From positions 1-64,000 of the forward strand of contig CAXMRU010000280.1 in the NCBI GenBank assembly GCA_964195715.1: a stretch of 64,000 bases of DNA, given 5' to 3'. The position numbers and the translations under genes were made by a program. Below the pieces are notes generated by a model, which saw only the letters and a list, made by a program, of their open reading frames with translations, ran no database searches and was not told the DNA's origin. This document shows positions 54,703-63,474 of this stretch, in pieces. The DNA comes from Benthicola sp964195715. Its GTDB lineage: Bacteria; Gemmatimonadota; Gemmatimonadetes; Palauibacterales; Palauibacteraceae. Positions within the stretch are counted from its first letter, which is position 1. Each line of letters starts with the position of its first letter.

Positions 54703-56070
54703 TCAGGCTTCGAGGTCGTAGCGCTTGATCTTGCGGTACAGCGTGCTCGGATCGATTCCGAGCACTTCGGCAGCTCTCGTCTTGTTGCCGCTCTCGGCTC
54801 TCAGCACATGCTCTATGTAGGCCCTTTCGACGATGTCGAGAGCGGGATTGGCCGCGGGTCGGTCCTGGACGAGGGGCTCCGCCGGCGCCTCTCGCAACCT
54901 CGCGGGCAGGGCCTCCGGCTTGATCGTCGCGCCCGGTGAGAGAACCACGGCTCGCTCGATCACGTTCTCGAGCTCCCGGACGTTGCCCGGCCAGTGGTAC
55001 TCCTTGAGCACGGCGAGTGCCTTTGTGGACAGCTTCTTGGCGCCTCGCGGGTCGCCCTCCGCCTGCCTCGCGAGGAAGTGCTCGGCGAGAAGCTCGATGT
55101 CCTCCTGCCGCTCCCTCAGGAGGGGCAGCTCGAGAGCGATCACGTTCAGGCGGTAGAACAGGTCACGCCGGAACCGGCCTTCTTCAATGGCCCGCTCCAG
55201 ATCGATGTTCGTGGCGCCGATCAGCCGAACGTCGACCGGAGTGACTTCCGTCGCCCCGACGGGGATGACCTCGCGCTGCTGCAGGACCCTGAGGAGCTTG
55301 ACCTGGGTGGAAGCCGACATCTCCCCGACCTCGTCCAGGAAGAACGTGCCGCCGGCAGCGGCGACGAACAGACCCTCCTTGTCCCGCACAGCTCCCGTGA
55401 AACTCCCTTTCACGTGGCCGAACAGCTCCGACTCCAGGAGGCCTTCCGGCAACGCCCCGCAGTTCAGCGACAGGAACCTGCGGTTCGAACGGGGTGACAG
55501 GTCGTGGATGTAGCGGGCGAATACCTCCTTACCGGTACCGCTCTCGCCTCCGATCAGGATCGTCGAGTCACTGTCGGCCACGCTCTCGGCCAGCTTGATA
55601 CAGGCTTCGAACGCTGGACTCACCCCGATCGGACGACCCGCCTTGAGTGTCTGCTGCTTCTTGATCTGCCTCTTCAGACCAGCGTTCTCCTGCTTCAGGC
55701 GACCCCAGTCCAGCGAGCGCCCGAGGACCGCGAGGAGCTCGTCGTTCTCGAACGGCTTCTGCACGTAGTGCGTGGCACCCAGGTTAACCGCCTGGATCGC
55801 CGATTGCAGCGAGGCCTGGGCCGTCATGAGAACGACCGGCGTGTTCGGGTTCGTGAGGCGGACCTCCTCCAGCACCTCGATTCCGCTCATCTTGGGCATG
55901 CGAACGTCGGTGAGCACGAGGTCCGGACCGTGCTCCTTGAACGCCTTCACCCCTCCAGCTCCGGTCAACTCGGCAATGACCTCGTAGCCCTCACCCCTCA
56001 GGAGTACGCTGAGGGCCTCCAGCAGGCTCTGCTCATCGTCGATGAGGAGAATCAACGGCTTGTCTCGCAT
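54703..56070 (-). CDS. pilR: sigma-54-dependent response regulator, PilR type
   Basis: 455 aa. Receiver domain with phosphoacceptor Asp55 in VLTDVRMPKMSG and Lys105 in QKPFEND. AAA+ domain: GESGTGKE at 175-182, sigma-54-contact loop GSFTGA at 222-227 (Ser replaces the usual Ala), Walker B FFLDEVGEM. C-terminal Fis-type helix-turn-helix NKTRAAEVLGIDPSTLYRK. Partner of the histidine kinase encoded 39 nt upstream; neighbour pilA is the likely target. AAAAGGAG precedes the ATG. Confidence 0.95.
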   Translation of the reverse strand: MRDKPLILLIDDEQSLLEALSVLLRGEGYEVIAELTGAGGVKAFKEHGPDLVLTDVRMPKMSGIEVLEEVRLTNPNTPVVLMTAQASLQSAIQAVNLGATHYVQKPFENDELLAVLGRSLDWGRLKQENAGLKRQIKKQQTLKAGRPIGVSPAFEACIKLAESVADSDSTILIGGESGTGKEVFARYIHDLSPRSNRRFLSLNCGALPEGLLESELFGHVKGSFTGAVRDKEGLFVAAAGGTFFLDEVGEMSASTQVKLLRVLQQREVIPVGATEVTPVDVRLIGATNIDLERAIEEGRFRRDLFYRLNVIALELPLLRERQEDIELLAEHFLARQAEGDPRGAKKLSTKALAVLKEYHWPGNVRELENVIERAVVLSPGATIKPEALPARLREAPAEPLVQDRPAANPALDIVERAYIEHVLRAESGNKTRAAEVLGIDPSTLYRKIKRYDLEA

Positions 56071-56109
56071 GTCGGCTCCTTTTGATACCCGCGCGGGTGC
56101 GCCGGCGCG

Positions 56110-57924
56110 CTAGATTTGCGCGCGCTCGTCGGCGCGCGTTTCAGTTTCAGATCGCTGTTTCGAATCCGCACCGGTTGATGACGCTCGATCGGGATCGCGG
56201 AGCGCACGGCCACGCACGCTCCGACGAGGCAGGACCATGGCGAACGTGGCACCCTCGCCGGGGGTCGCGTTCGCTATCAGCGCTCCGCCGTGTGCCTGTA
56301 CGGCCCGGTGGGCGATCGACAGCCCCAGGCCGCTCCCTCCCTGTCGCCGCGTATAGAACGGATCGAAGATGTGCGGCAGGTCTGCCGGCTCGATGCCGGG
56401 TCCGTCATCTATGACGCGTATGCGAACGGGGTGACCGAGGGACACTTCGGACGGGGCGAGATCCGGACGGAGCGCGTCAGCAATGACCCTGACGGTGACT
56501 GTCTCGTCGTGGTTGCCGACCTGCACGGCATTGAGGACCAGGTTGAGGAGCGTCCGGTGAAGAAGCTCGGGATCACCCCAGAGCCCCGACATGTCGCCAC
56601 GGATCTCGCTCGTGATGGTCGATCGGCCCTCGGCCGCCGGATTGCGTCGGACGGTCTCGATCACCTCCCGGATCAGACGCTCCACGTCGACGGGCCTCCG
56701 ATCGGCTACCCCAATACGGGCAAAGTCGCTGAACTCGCTCAGGATGCGGCTCAGCCGATCGCTCTCTCGCATGATCAGGCGGCCGAGGACCTGCTCATCC
56801 TCGTCCTCCGGCGCACGGGCCGAGAGCTGCTCGACGGCGCTCCGGATCGAGGCAAGAGGATTCTTGAGCTCGTGCGCCAGGGAAGCCGAAAGTTCGGCAA
56901 CTGCCTTGAGCTTTCCAGTGCGGAGTCGAAGGTTCTCGAGCAGACGGACCGAACGCAGATCCTGGAGGAGGACGACGTGCGACGGACCGGCTCCCACGTC
57001 CGGCAGCATGGTCGTGCTCACGGCGACGGGGACGGGGTCCCGTCCCGGCGCGCCAACCGCGAGCCTCGGGTCACCGAGCACGTCCGCCTCCCGGTCACGG
57101 ACTCGGCGGCCCGTCTCCATCGTCTCCCGGACGACGGCGGCCACGTCGGGCGCCCGGCGCTCGAGATCCGGCAGGATATCCAGCCCGAGCTGCGCGCTGG
57201 CGTCGAGGCCGCACAACTCAGCGGCGGCGAGGTTCATGTAGACCAGGTTGCCGGAGGCGTCGAGCGTGATGACCCCCGATGGGATGTTGCGAAGCACGTC
57301 GGCCGTGTCGAGACGCAACCGGTGGAGCTCACCCTCGACCGTGCGGAGCTCGGACCGTACCTGCCTGAACCGGACTCCAACGAGACTGGCCGCGACGGCC
57401 ACGATCATGATGACGAGCACCTGGAGGACCAGGGCAATGCCGCTGACGTCGCCCACCAGCAGCACGTTGACCGCCAGGTACAGGGCTCCGGCGGACAGCG
57501 CCGTGAGGATCGCCGAGCCCAGGGGCAACAGGAGGGCGTACGCCGCCGCCAGCCCAATGAACAGCGATACGAAGGGACTGCTGATTCCCCCGGTGATGTG
57601 CACCACGCCGTTGAACAGCAGAATGTCCAGCGCCGCCTGCGAGTAGAGGAATCCGAGGCCGATCTCGTGGCCCTTCCGATGGCTGATCCGGTACGCGATC
57701 GGCGTCAGGAAGGCGGCCGCCGCAAGACCTATGATGGCAATGAGCGGAAACTCAAGTGGAAGGGAGCCCGCCGGTACCTGCCGCTCCAGAAAATCCCCGA
57801 CAAGGATGGCAGCCCCGAAGACCGCCAGAGAGATGACGAGGCGCGCGGCATAGATCCAGTACAGGACATGCAACGGTTCGAGAAGCGTGGCCGCCCGGCG
57901 GTCAGACCTGCTGGTACGGAGCAA
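56110..57924 (-). CDS. pilS: sensor histidine kinase, PilS type
   Basis: 604 aa, TTG start. Six predicted membrane helices (about residues 22-182) with short loops, then a linker coiled coil and a PAS domain (about 205-330). The HisKA box SLAHELKNPLASIRSAVEQL places the phosphoacceptor at His351. The ATPase has N box LLNLVLNAVQ, G1 DDGPGI, and G2 GSGLGLSI. The acidic-basic C-terminal tail of about 35 residues is extra. The topology matches PilS of Pseudomonas, and pilR follows directly. Confidence 0.94.
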   Translation of the reverse strand: MLRTSRSDRRAATLLEPLHVLYWIYAARLVISLAVFGAAILVGDFLERQVPAGSLPLEFPLIAIIGLAAAAFLTPIAYRISHRKGHEIGLGFLYSQAALDILLFNGVVHITGGISSPFVSLFIGLAAAYALLLPLGSAILTALSAGALYLAVNVLLVGDVSGIALVLQVLVIMIVAVAASLVGVRFRQVRSELRTVEGELHRLRLDTADVLRNIPSGVITLDASGNLVYMNLAAAELCGLDASAQLGLDILPDLERRAPDVAAVVRETMETGRRVRDREADVLGDPRLAVGAPGRDPVPVAVSTTMLPDVGAGPSHVVLLQDLRSVRLLENLRLRTGKLKAVAELSASLAHELKNPLASIRSAVEQLSARAPEDEDEQVLGRLIMRESDRLSRILSEFSDFARIGVADRRPVDVERLIREVIETVRRNPAAEGRSTITSEIRGDMSGLWGDPELLHRTLLNLVLNAVQVGNHDETVTVRVIADALRPDLAPSEVSLGHPVRIRVIDDGPGIEPADLPHIFDPFYTRRQGGSGLGLSIAHRAVQAHGGALIANATPGEGATFAMVLPRRSVRGRALRDPDRASSTGADSKQRSETETRADERAQI

Positions 57925-58061
57925 TTCCTGGCCGTTTCCCGTGCTGTGAGTCGCCCGCCGGGGAAGCGTCGTTCACCTCTCCGGGGCGTTGCATTTCGCC
58001 TGCATCGCCGGAGCCTATCTAAGAACGGGGACTGCAGAACGCAAGAGGTAGCCGCCACCTA

Positions 58062-58079
58062 GGTTCCAACAGGCTTCTA
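58062..58079 (-). repeat. diverged family-B repeat supplying a stop codon
   Basis: On the minus strand TAGAAGCCTGTTGGAACC starts with the TAG stop of the gene at 58077-58481. TAGAAGCCTGT is identical to the left arm at 11107. The rest has diverged. Confidence 0.5.
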
Positions 58080-58481
58080 GAGCCAGTCGGGAGCTTCGTC
58101 GAACATCGACACCTGGGTGATGCGACCGCCGCGGACCGTGGCGGTGAGGGAATACACGCTGCCGGACTCGGCGCACGGTATCGGCCTCCGGATCAGCGGA
58201 ACCCTTACCGTGGCAGCGTCCTCTTCGGGCTGGGCGGCCGGCCACAGGCCGACGGAACGGGTAGCGTCGGAGAGCAACCGGTGACCGTTCTCGAACGTCG
58301 CGGTCCATGAAACGACGCGAGACGGGTCAAGGCCGGTGCACCTGACCCGCAGAGCGAGATCCGCCGATCCGAAGACGAGCCAGGTGTCTGCCCCGGTCAT
58401 CCTGCGGGCCGTCGGCTCACCGAAGCGCCGAGCCAGCTCGTGCTCAGGCAGGCCAATGAGACTGTCACACGATGCCAACAT
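58077..58481 (-). CDS. small protein of unknown function downstream of rrf2
   Basis: 134 aa from the ATG with GAGG 5 nt before it. No clear domain. The N-terminus CDSLIGLPEHELARRFGEP and TWLVFGSADLAL recalls the compact alpha/beta layout of SmpA/BamE-like envelope proteins, and a Cys at residue 5 stands too early for a normal lipobox. It is in the same reading frame as the rrf2 gene upstream, separated by one TGA and 45 nt. Not recognised. Confidence 0.55.
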   Translation of the reverse strand: MLASCDSLIGLPEHELARRFGEPTARRMTGADTWLVFGSADLALRVRCTGLDPSRVVSWTATFENGHRLLSDATRSVGLWPAAQPEEDAATVRVPLIRRPIPCAESGSVYSLTATVRGGRITQVSMFDEAPDWL

Positions 58482-58529
58482 CACGTCCTCGCCCGAGCGG
58501 CCGGTAGCGCGCCCCTCGGCGTACGGGGC

Positions 58530-58952
58530 TCAGAATTGACCGGGCTCCGGGGCACCGCCATCGATCACGTCCGCCAACGACGTGTTGCACAGGAAGTCGA
58601 GAGTGGCCTCCTTGATGACCTTCCATTTTTCGTGTGCCCCGCACGGGTTGCTGTCCGAGCATTCGGCAAGTCCCAGAAGGCACCGCGTCCTCTCGACCTG
58701 GGGCTCGAACGGCGCCACGACCGTTGCAAGCATGACGTCCCGCGGCGGTTTGCCCAGTCGGAATCCGCCGGTCCTGCCTCGCTCGGATATGACCACACCC
58801 GCCTTGGCAAGCTTGTGAAGGATCTTGGAAAGGTAGTTTGCCGGAATCCCGGTCGTTCGAGCCATGTCCCGCGCACGCATACTTCCGCCGCCGTAGTGCC
58901 GGGCGAGACACACCGCAGCGCGCAGGGCGTACTCTTCGGTCCTTGATACCAT
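58530..58952 (-). CDS. Rrf2-family transcriptional regulator, likely iron-sulfur
   Basis: 140 aa from the ATG at 58952; upstream starts extend into non-coding sequence. Winged helix-turn-helix starting MVSRTEEYALRAAVCLA, with recognition region GIPANYLSKILHKLAKAGVV and SERGRTGGFRL. Cys91, Cys98 and Cys104 sit where IscR/NsrR-type proteins ligate a cluster, but spacing is 6 and 5 residues rather than 5 and 5. It probably senses redox or nitrosative signals. It sits between pilC and pilS, which is unusual. Confidence 0.88.
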   Translation of the reverse strand: MVSRTEEYALRAAVCLARHYGGGSMRARDMARTTGIPANYLSKILHKLAKAGVVISERGRTGGFRLGKPPRDVMLATVVAPFEPQVERTRCLLGLAECSDSNPCGAHEKWKVIKEATLDFLCNTSLADVIDGGAPEPGQF

Positions 58953-59054
58953 TGCGTTTCGATATCTCCGTTCGGCAATTGTAACCGCATAAGAATATGA
59001 GATTTTGGGCTTTCGGAACAGGTATGCCCCGCACGGGAGCACGGGCGCAGTGAA

Positions 59055-59082
59055 AGCGGGGCCCACTGAAGCGGACCCCGCT
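59055..59082 (-). terminator. terminator after pilC
   Basis: On the minus strand AGCGGGGTCC pairs with GGGCCCCGCT (10 bp, one G-U) around GCTTCAGT, followed by TTCAC. It ends the pilB-pilT-pilC transcript before the rrf2 gene, about 60 nt past the pilC stop. Confidence 0.6.
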
Positions 59083-59120
59083 GTATCGAAACGAGCCGCT
59101 GTTTCACCTGCCGCGGCCTG

Positions 59121-59144
59121 GCAGGAATCTTCAGCAACCTGCTA
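59121..59144 (-). repeat. family-A repeat that supplies the pilC stop codon
   Basis: On the minus strand TAGCAGGTTGCTGAAGATTC, followed by CTGC. The TAG is the pilC stop, and 17 bases are identical to the atpI-end copy at 7964-7981. Confidence 0.7.
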
Positions 59145-60350
59145 TTGAATGGTGTTGATGATCCCGAAGATCGGCAGGTACATGGCCACGATCATGCCGC
59201 CGACGACCGTACCGAGGATCACGATCATCAGGGGCTCCATGGCTTTCAGAAGCGACTCGACCGCCGTGTCCACTTCGTCGTCGTAGAAATCGGCGATCTT
59301 GGTCAGCATCCCGTCCAGGTCACCCGTCTCCTCGCCCACGTTGATCATCTGGGTCACCATCGGCGGGAACACACCGGAGACCCTGAGCGGCTCCGAGATC
59401 GACGCACCGCCGGCGATCGAGTTACGACTTTCCATGATCGCGTCGTGAATCACCCGGTTTCCCGAGGTGCGGGCCGTGATCTCGAGCCCATCCAGAATCG
59501 TCACGCCCGAGCTGAGGAGTGTGCCCAGCGTGCGCGTGAACCTCGCCACGGAAGACTTCCGGGCCAGGTTTCCGAAGACCGGGAGGCGAAGAAGGATCCG
59601 GTCGAAGATGAGACGGCCGGAGGATGTCGCGATCCACCGCTTGAACAGCCACACGGCTGCCATGATCCCACCACCCATGGCCCACCAGTACCCCTGCAGG
59701 ATGTCCGAGGCCATGATCACGATCCGAGTCGGCAGCGGCAGTACCTGGTCGAAGCTCTCGAACATCTGTTGGAAGGTGGGAATGACGAACAGCAGCAGCA
59801 CGACGATCGCCGAAAGGGCCACGAAGCTGATGACGCCAGGGTAGATCATGGCGCCCTTTACCTTGCGGGAAAGGGACTCCGCCTTCTCGAGGAAGACGGC
59901 CAGGCGAACCAGGATCGTGTCCAGGATACCTCCGGTCTCACCGGCGGCGACCATGTTCACGTACAGCGGCAGGAACACCTTCGTGTGCTCGCGCATTGCA
60001 TCTGCCAGCGTGTTTCCCGACTCGACGTCGTACAGGACCGCCTGCAGGGTCGACTGCAGGGTCTTGTTGTCGGACTGTTTAGCGAGAATGTCGAGCGACT
60101 GCACCAGCGGGAGTCCGGCGTTGATCATCGTCGCGAACTGCCGCGTCATGATCACGATGTCCCGCGTCTTTACTTTCCCACCACCGAGCAGGTTACTCAA
60201 GTCGATCCCCTTCGGTTTCTCCCGCACGGCGACGGGGATCAGCCGCTGGCTGCGAAGATGCGCGATGACCTCCTCGCGACTCGCAGCATCGTACTCGGCG
60301 CGCTTGAGTTCGCCGGAGACGGTTCTCGCGCTGTATGTCCAGACTGGCAT
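59142..60350 (-). CDS. pilC: type IV pilus inner-membrane platform protein PilC
   Basis: 402 aa, normal length. Two GspF domains. QFATMINAGLPLVQSLDIL and FTRTLGTLLSSGVTILDGLE are the repeated signatures; three membrane helices lie at about 165-190, 215-240 and 375-400. It transmits rotation from PilB or PilT to the pilin. Follows pilT by 64 nt. Its stop codon comes from a repeat. Confidence 0.96.
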   Translation of the reverse strand: MPVWTYSARTVSGELKRAEYDAASREEVIAHLRSQRLIPVAVREKPKGIDLSNLLGGGKVKTRDIVIMTRQFATMINAGLPLVQSLDILAKQSDNKTLQSTLQAVLYDVESGNTLADAMREHTKVFLPLYVNMVAAGETGGILDTILVRLAVFLEKAESLSRKVKGAMIYPGVISFVALSAIVVLLLFVIPTFQQMFESFDQVLPLPTRIVIMASDILQGYWWAMGGGIMAAVWLFKRWIATSSGRLIFDRILLRLPVFGNLARKSSVARFTRTLGTLLSSGVTILDGLEITARTSGNRVIHDAIMESRNSIAGGASISEPLRVSGVFPPMVTQMINVGEETGDLDGMLTKIADFYDDEVDTAVESLLKAMEPLMIVILGTVVGGMIVAMYLPIFGIINTIQ

Positions 60351-60388
60351 GGTTCAGGTCGCTCCTGGTTCTTGTCGGTCCGTTGGCC

Positions 60389-60410
60389 GGTCGCTGAACA
60401 ACCCCAGCGG
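60389..60410 (-). repeat. diverged family-A repeat between pilT and pilC
   Basis: On the minus strand CCGCTGGGGTTGTTCAGCGA is a degenerate copy of CAGGGTTCTTCAGCAACC, 5 nt past the pilT stop. Confidence 0.45.
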
Positions 60411-60414
60411 TGTG

Positions 60415-61509
60415 TTAGACGGTTGCCGGCTCCACCTCGCCGATCATGCGCTTCAACTCGACCTGATCCGCACTCACTCGCATCAGCTCGTCCAGGGCCA
60501 CTTCATCCCGCATGTACAGGGAATAAAGAGCATCGTTTAGGGTCTGCATTCCGAACTTCTTTCCGGTCTGCATCGCCGAGTAGATCTGGTGCACTTTCTG
60601 GTCGCGGATCAGAGCCCGGATGGCCGGGGTGGCCGTCATGATCTCGCACGCCATGACCCGTCCCTTTCCGATGCGTCGAGGGAGAAGCGTCTGCGTGATG
60701 ACGCCCTCGAGGACGAAGGAAAGCTGGGCGCGAACCTGGTCCTGCTGGTGCGCCGGGAACACGTCGATGACGCGGTTGATGGACTCGGCCGCCGAATTCG
60801 TGTGCAGCGTCGCGAACGCCAGGTGCCCGGTCTCGGCGATCGTCAGCGCGGCCTGGACGGTCTCCAGGTCGCGCATCTCGCCGACCAGGATCACGTCGGG
60901 GTCCTGCCGCAGCACATACTTGAGGGCAGTGGCGAACGAGCCGGTGTCGCTGCCTACCTCACGCTGGTTCACGAGGCAGTTCTTGTGGCGGTGCACGAAC
61001 TCGATCGGGTCCTCCACGGTGATGATGTGCCCGTTCCGCTCCCGGTTGATCTTGTCGATCATGGCCGCCAGAGTGGTCGACTTGCCGGATCCCGTCGGAC
61101 CGGTGACCAGCACGAGGCCCCTGGGCTTCTCGGTGAACCTGGCGACCACCGGGGGCAGGCCCAGCTCCTGGAAAGACAGGATCTCGAATGGGATCTGCCG
61201 GATGGCCATCGCGACCGTTCCTCGTTGCCGGAACACGTTCCCACGGAACCGGGACAGGTTCTGTACGGAGAACGAGAGATCCAGCTCATCGTCCTGTTCG
61301 AATCGCTTTTTCTGCTGCTCGGTCAGCGTGGAGTAAGCCAGCAACTGCGTATCCCGCGGCCCGAGCTGCGTGCCGTGGCTGCTGTCTTCCAATTGGCCGT
61401 CGATGCGGAGCTTGGGCACTTCACCCGCTGACAGGTGCAGGTCGGACGCGCCCCTGTCGATCATCTCTTCAAGCAGGCTGCGCAGCGTGCCCGGTGCAGA
61501 ATCGCTCAT
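60415..61509 (-). CDS. pilT: pilus retraction ATPase PilT
   Basis: 364 aa. P-loop GPTGSGKSTTLAAM, Asp box EDPIEFVHRHKN, Walker B DPDVILVGEMRDLETV, and His box GHLAFATLHTNSA. The AIRNLIRE-type retraction motif appears as AIRALIRDQK, which distinguishes PilT from PilB. Typical length. Between pilB (46 nt) and pilC. Confidence 0.97.
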   Translation of the reverse strand: MSDSAPGTLRSLLEEMIDRGASDLHLSAGEVPKLRIDGQLEDSSHGTQLGPRDTQLLAYSTLTEQQKKRFEQDDELDLSFSVQNLSRFRGNVFRQRGTVAMAIRQIPFEILSFQELGLPPVVARFTEKPRGLVLVTGPTGSGKSTTLAAMIDKINRERNGHIITVEDPIEFVHRHKNCLVNQREVGSDTGSFATALKYVLRQDPDVILVGEMRDLETVQAALTIAETGHLAFATLHTNSAAESINRVIDVFPAHQQDQVRAQLSFVLEGVITQTLLPRRIGKGRVMACEIMTATPAIRALIRDQKVHQIYSAMQTGKKFGMQTLNDALYSLYMRDEVALDELMRVSADQVELKRMIGEVEPATV

Positions 61510-61555
61510 CGAATACCTCGTTCCGTTTGGTCGTGTCGCCCGGTCCCTTGACGGG

Positions 61556-63268
61556 TCAGGCGGCCGTCTCCTTGATGATTTCGTCGAGTGTGGTGATTCC
61601 CTTGCGGACCTTGACGAGTCCGTCCCCGCGCAGCGTGATCATACCCTGTTCGACTGCCGTCCGATTCAGCTCGTCGGTGGACTCGCCCTGGAGGATCATC
61701 CGCCTGAGGTCGGGGGTCATCCGCATCACCTCGTAGAGACCCTGCCGCCCCGAGTAGCCAGAGCCGTTGCACGCGTCGCAGCCTTCGCCCCGGAAGAAAG
61801 TCATGGAAGCCGCCTGCTCCTCGGGGATGCGAGCGGCCCGCAGGATCTCGGGTGTGTAGGTCGCCTCCGCGCGGCAGTTGGAGCAGATGCGACGCACGAG
61901 CCTCTGGGCCGTGATGCAGTTGAGAGCCGACGCGACGTTGAACGGCTCGAGACCCATGTCGATCATTCGTGTGATCGTCGACGCAGCGTCGTTCGTGTGC
62001 AGCGTCGAGAGGACCAGGTGACCCGTCAGCGAGGCCTTCACGGCGATCCCCCCGGTCTCGAGGTCCCGGATCTCACCGACCATGATGATGTTCGGATCCT
62101 GCCTGAGGAACGCTCTGAGAGCGGCGGCGAAGGTCATTCCGATCTCGGTGCGCACCTGCACCTGGTTGATGCCGTGCAGGTTGTACTCGACCGGATCTTC
62201 GGCCGTCATGATGTTGACTTCGTCCGTGTTGATGCGGCTGAGAGCGCTGTACAGCGTCGTGGTCTTACCCGAGCCTGTCGGGCCCGTAACGAGCACCATC
62301 CCGTAGGGCTTGGAGATCGCGTCCAGGAAATCGGTCTCCGCCTTCTGCTCCATCCCGAACTTTTCCAGATCGAGCGTCAGGTTACCCTTGTCCAGGATGC
62401 GGAGCACGATCTTCTCGCCGAACAGCGTCGGGAGCGTGGACACACGGAAATCGATCACCTTCCGGCCGATCTTGATCTTGATGCGGCCGTCCTGCGGGAC
62501 CCGGCGTTCGGCGATGTTCAGGTCAGCGAGGATCTTCACGCGCGAGATCAATGCGGCCCTCATGCGGATGGGCGGCTTCATGATCTCCTGCAGGACACCG
62601 TCGATCCGATAGCGGACGCGCAGCTCCTTCTCGTACGGCTCGATGTGAATGTCGGAGGCCCCGCGGCGAACGGCGTCCGTGAGGAAGCCGTTGATCAAGC
62701 GCACGACGGGAGCCTCCTCGACCTGGGCCTGAAGCTGCATCGTGGAGTAGACTTCCTCTTCTTCCTCCACGAGCTCCACGTCCTGCTCCTCGAGCTCCTC
62801 GAGCAGGTCTCCGAGCCTGTCGTTCGTGACCTCGTAATACCTGTCGATCGCCATGCGCAGCGAGTACTCGCCGGCTACCACGGCGTCCACGTCGAACCTG
62901 GTGATGAACTTCAGATCGTCGACGACGCTCAGGTCCGTGGGATTGACCATGGCCACGGTAAGCGTGCGACCGACACGACGCAGCGGGAGAAGCAGATGCT
63001 TGCCGGCAAAGTCGGCTGGCACCAGCTGGAGTATCTTCTCGTCGACCTCCACCTCGGACAGGTCCACGGCGGGAACGCGATACTGCCGCGAAAGGAGCCT
63101 CGTCAGCTCCGTCTCCGAAATCGCGCCGCTGGAGACCAGCGAAAAGCCGATCCGGGTCCCCCCCTGCTTCTGCTCCTTGAGGGCCTTATCCAGCTGCTCC
63201 CGCGTGATCAGACTCTCACGCAGTAGCATCTCGCCAATTTGGGTCTGTTCCAGTGAAGTAGATGCCAT
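61556..63268 (-). CDS. pilB: pilus extension ATPase PilB
   Basis: 570 aa. One N-terminal MshEN/GspE-N domain (about 5-150), which in other PilB proteins binds cyclic di-GMP. Then the ATPase domain: P-loop GPTGSGKTTTLYSAL, EDPVEYNLHGINQVQV, Walker B DPNIIMVGEIRD, and HLVLSTLHTNDAA. Zinc motif of four Cys: CSNC and, about 37 residues on, CDACNGSGYSG. First gene of pilB-T-C. A 206-bp gap with no supported gene separates it from the ComEA-like gene. Confidence 0.97.
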   Translation of the reverse strand: MASTSLEQTQIGEMLLRESLITREQLDKALKEQKQGGTRIGFSLVSSGAISETELTRLLSRQYRVPAVDLSEVEVDEKILQLVPADFAGKHLLLPLRRVGRTLTVAMVNPTDLSVVDDLKFITRFDVDAVVAGEYSLRMAIDRYYEVTNDRLGDLLEELEEQDVELVEEEEEVYSTMQLQAQVEEAPVVRLINGFLTDAVRRGASDIHIEPYEKELRVRYRIDGVLQEIMKPPIRMRAALISRVKILADLNIAERRVPQDGRIKIKIGRKVIDFRVSTLPTLFGEKIVLRILDKGNLTLDLEKFGMEQKAETDFLDAISKPYGMVLVTGPTGSGKTTTLYSALSRINTDEVNIMTAEDPVEYNLHGINQVQVRTEIGMTFAAALRAFLRQDPNIIMVGEIRDLETGGIAVKASLTGHLVLSTLHTNDAASTITRMIDMGLEPFNVASALNCITAQRLVRRICSNCRAEATYTPEILRAARIPEEQAASMTFFRGEGCDACNGSGYSGRQGLYEVMRMTPDLRRMILQGESTDELNRTAVEQGMITLRGDGLVKVRKGITTLDEIIKETAA

Positions 63269-63474
63269 CTCGCTCCGCCGGCTCGTAATCGTGTGGCTTC
63301 CCGGGTTCGGTCAGGGCCGCTCCGAGCACCATCCAACGGCGAGCACACAGCCGCCCGCAGCGTCCGGATTCGAGCAAGCGCCATGCCCGGTGTAGTTCAC
63401 GCGCCACACCCGCACGTCAGGGCCGAACGGACCGCTGCCCCCGGGGAGAAGCCGTATCCCGTCGATTCGTGCTG

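Noticed and set aside
58485..58532. TGA read-through (selenocysteine) joining rrf2 to the next gene
   Set aside because: The Rrf2 protein is complete at its stop, no SECIS-like hairpin is apparent, and a start with a ribosome-binding site exists downstream.
61370..63226. Plus-strand frame of 618 codons opposite pilB and pilT
   Set aside because: Antisense shadow; His/Asp/Arg-rich low-complexity composition.
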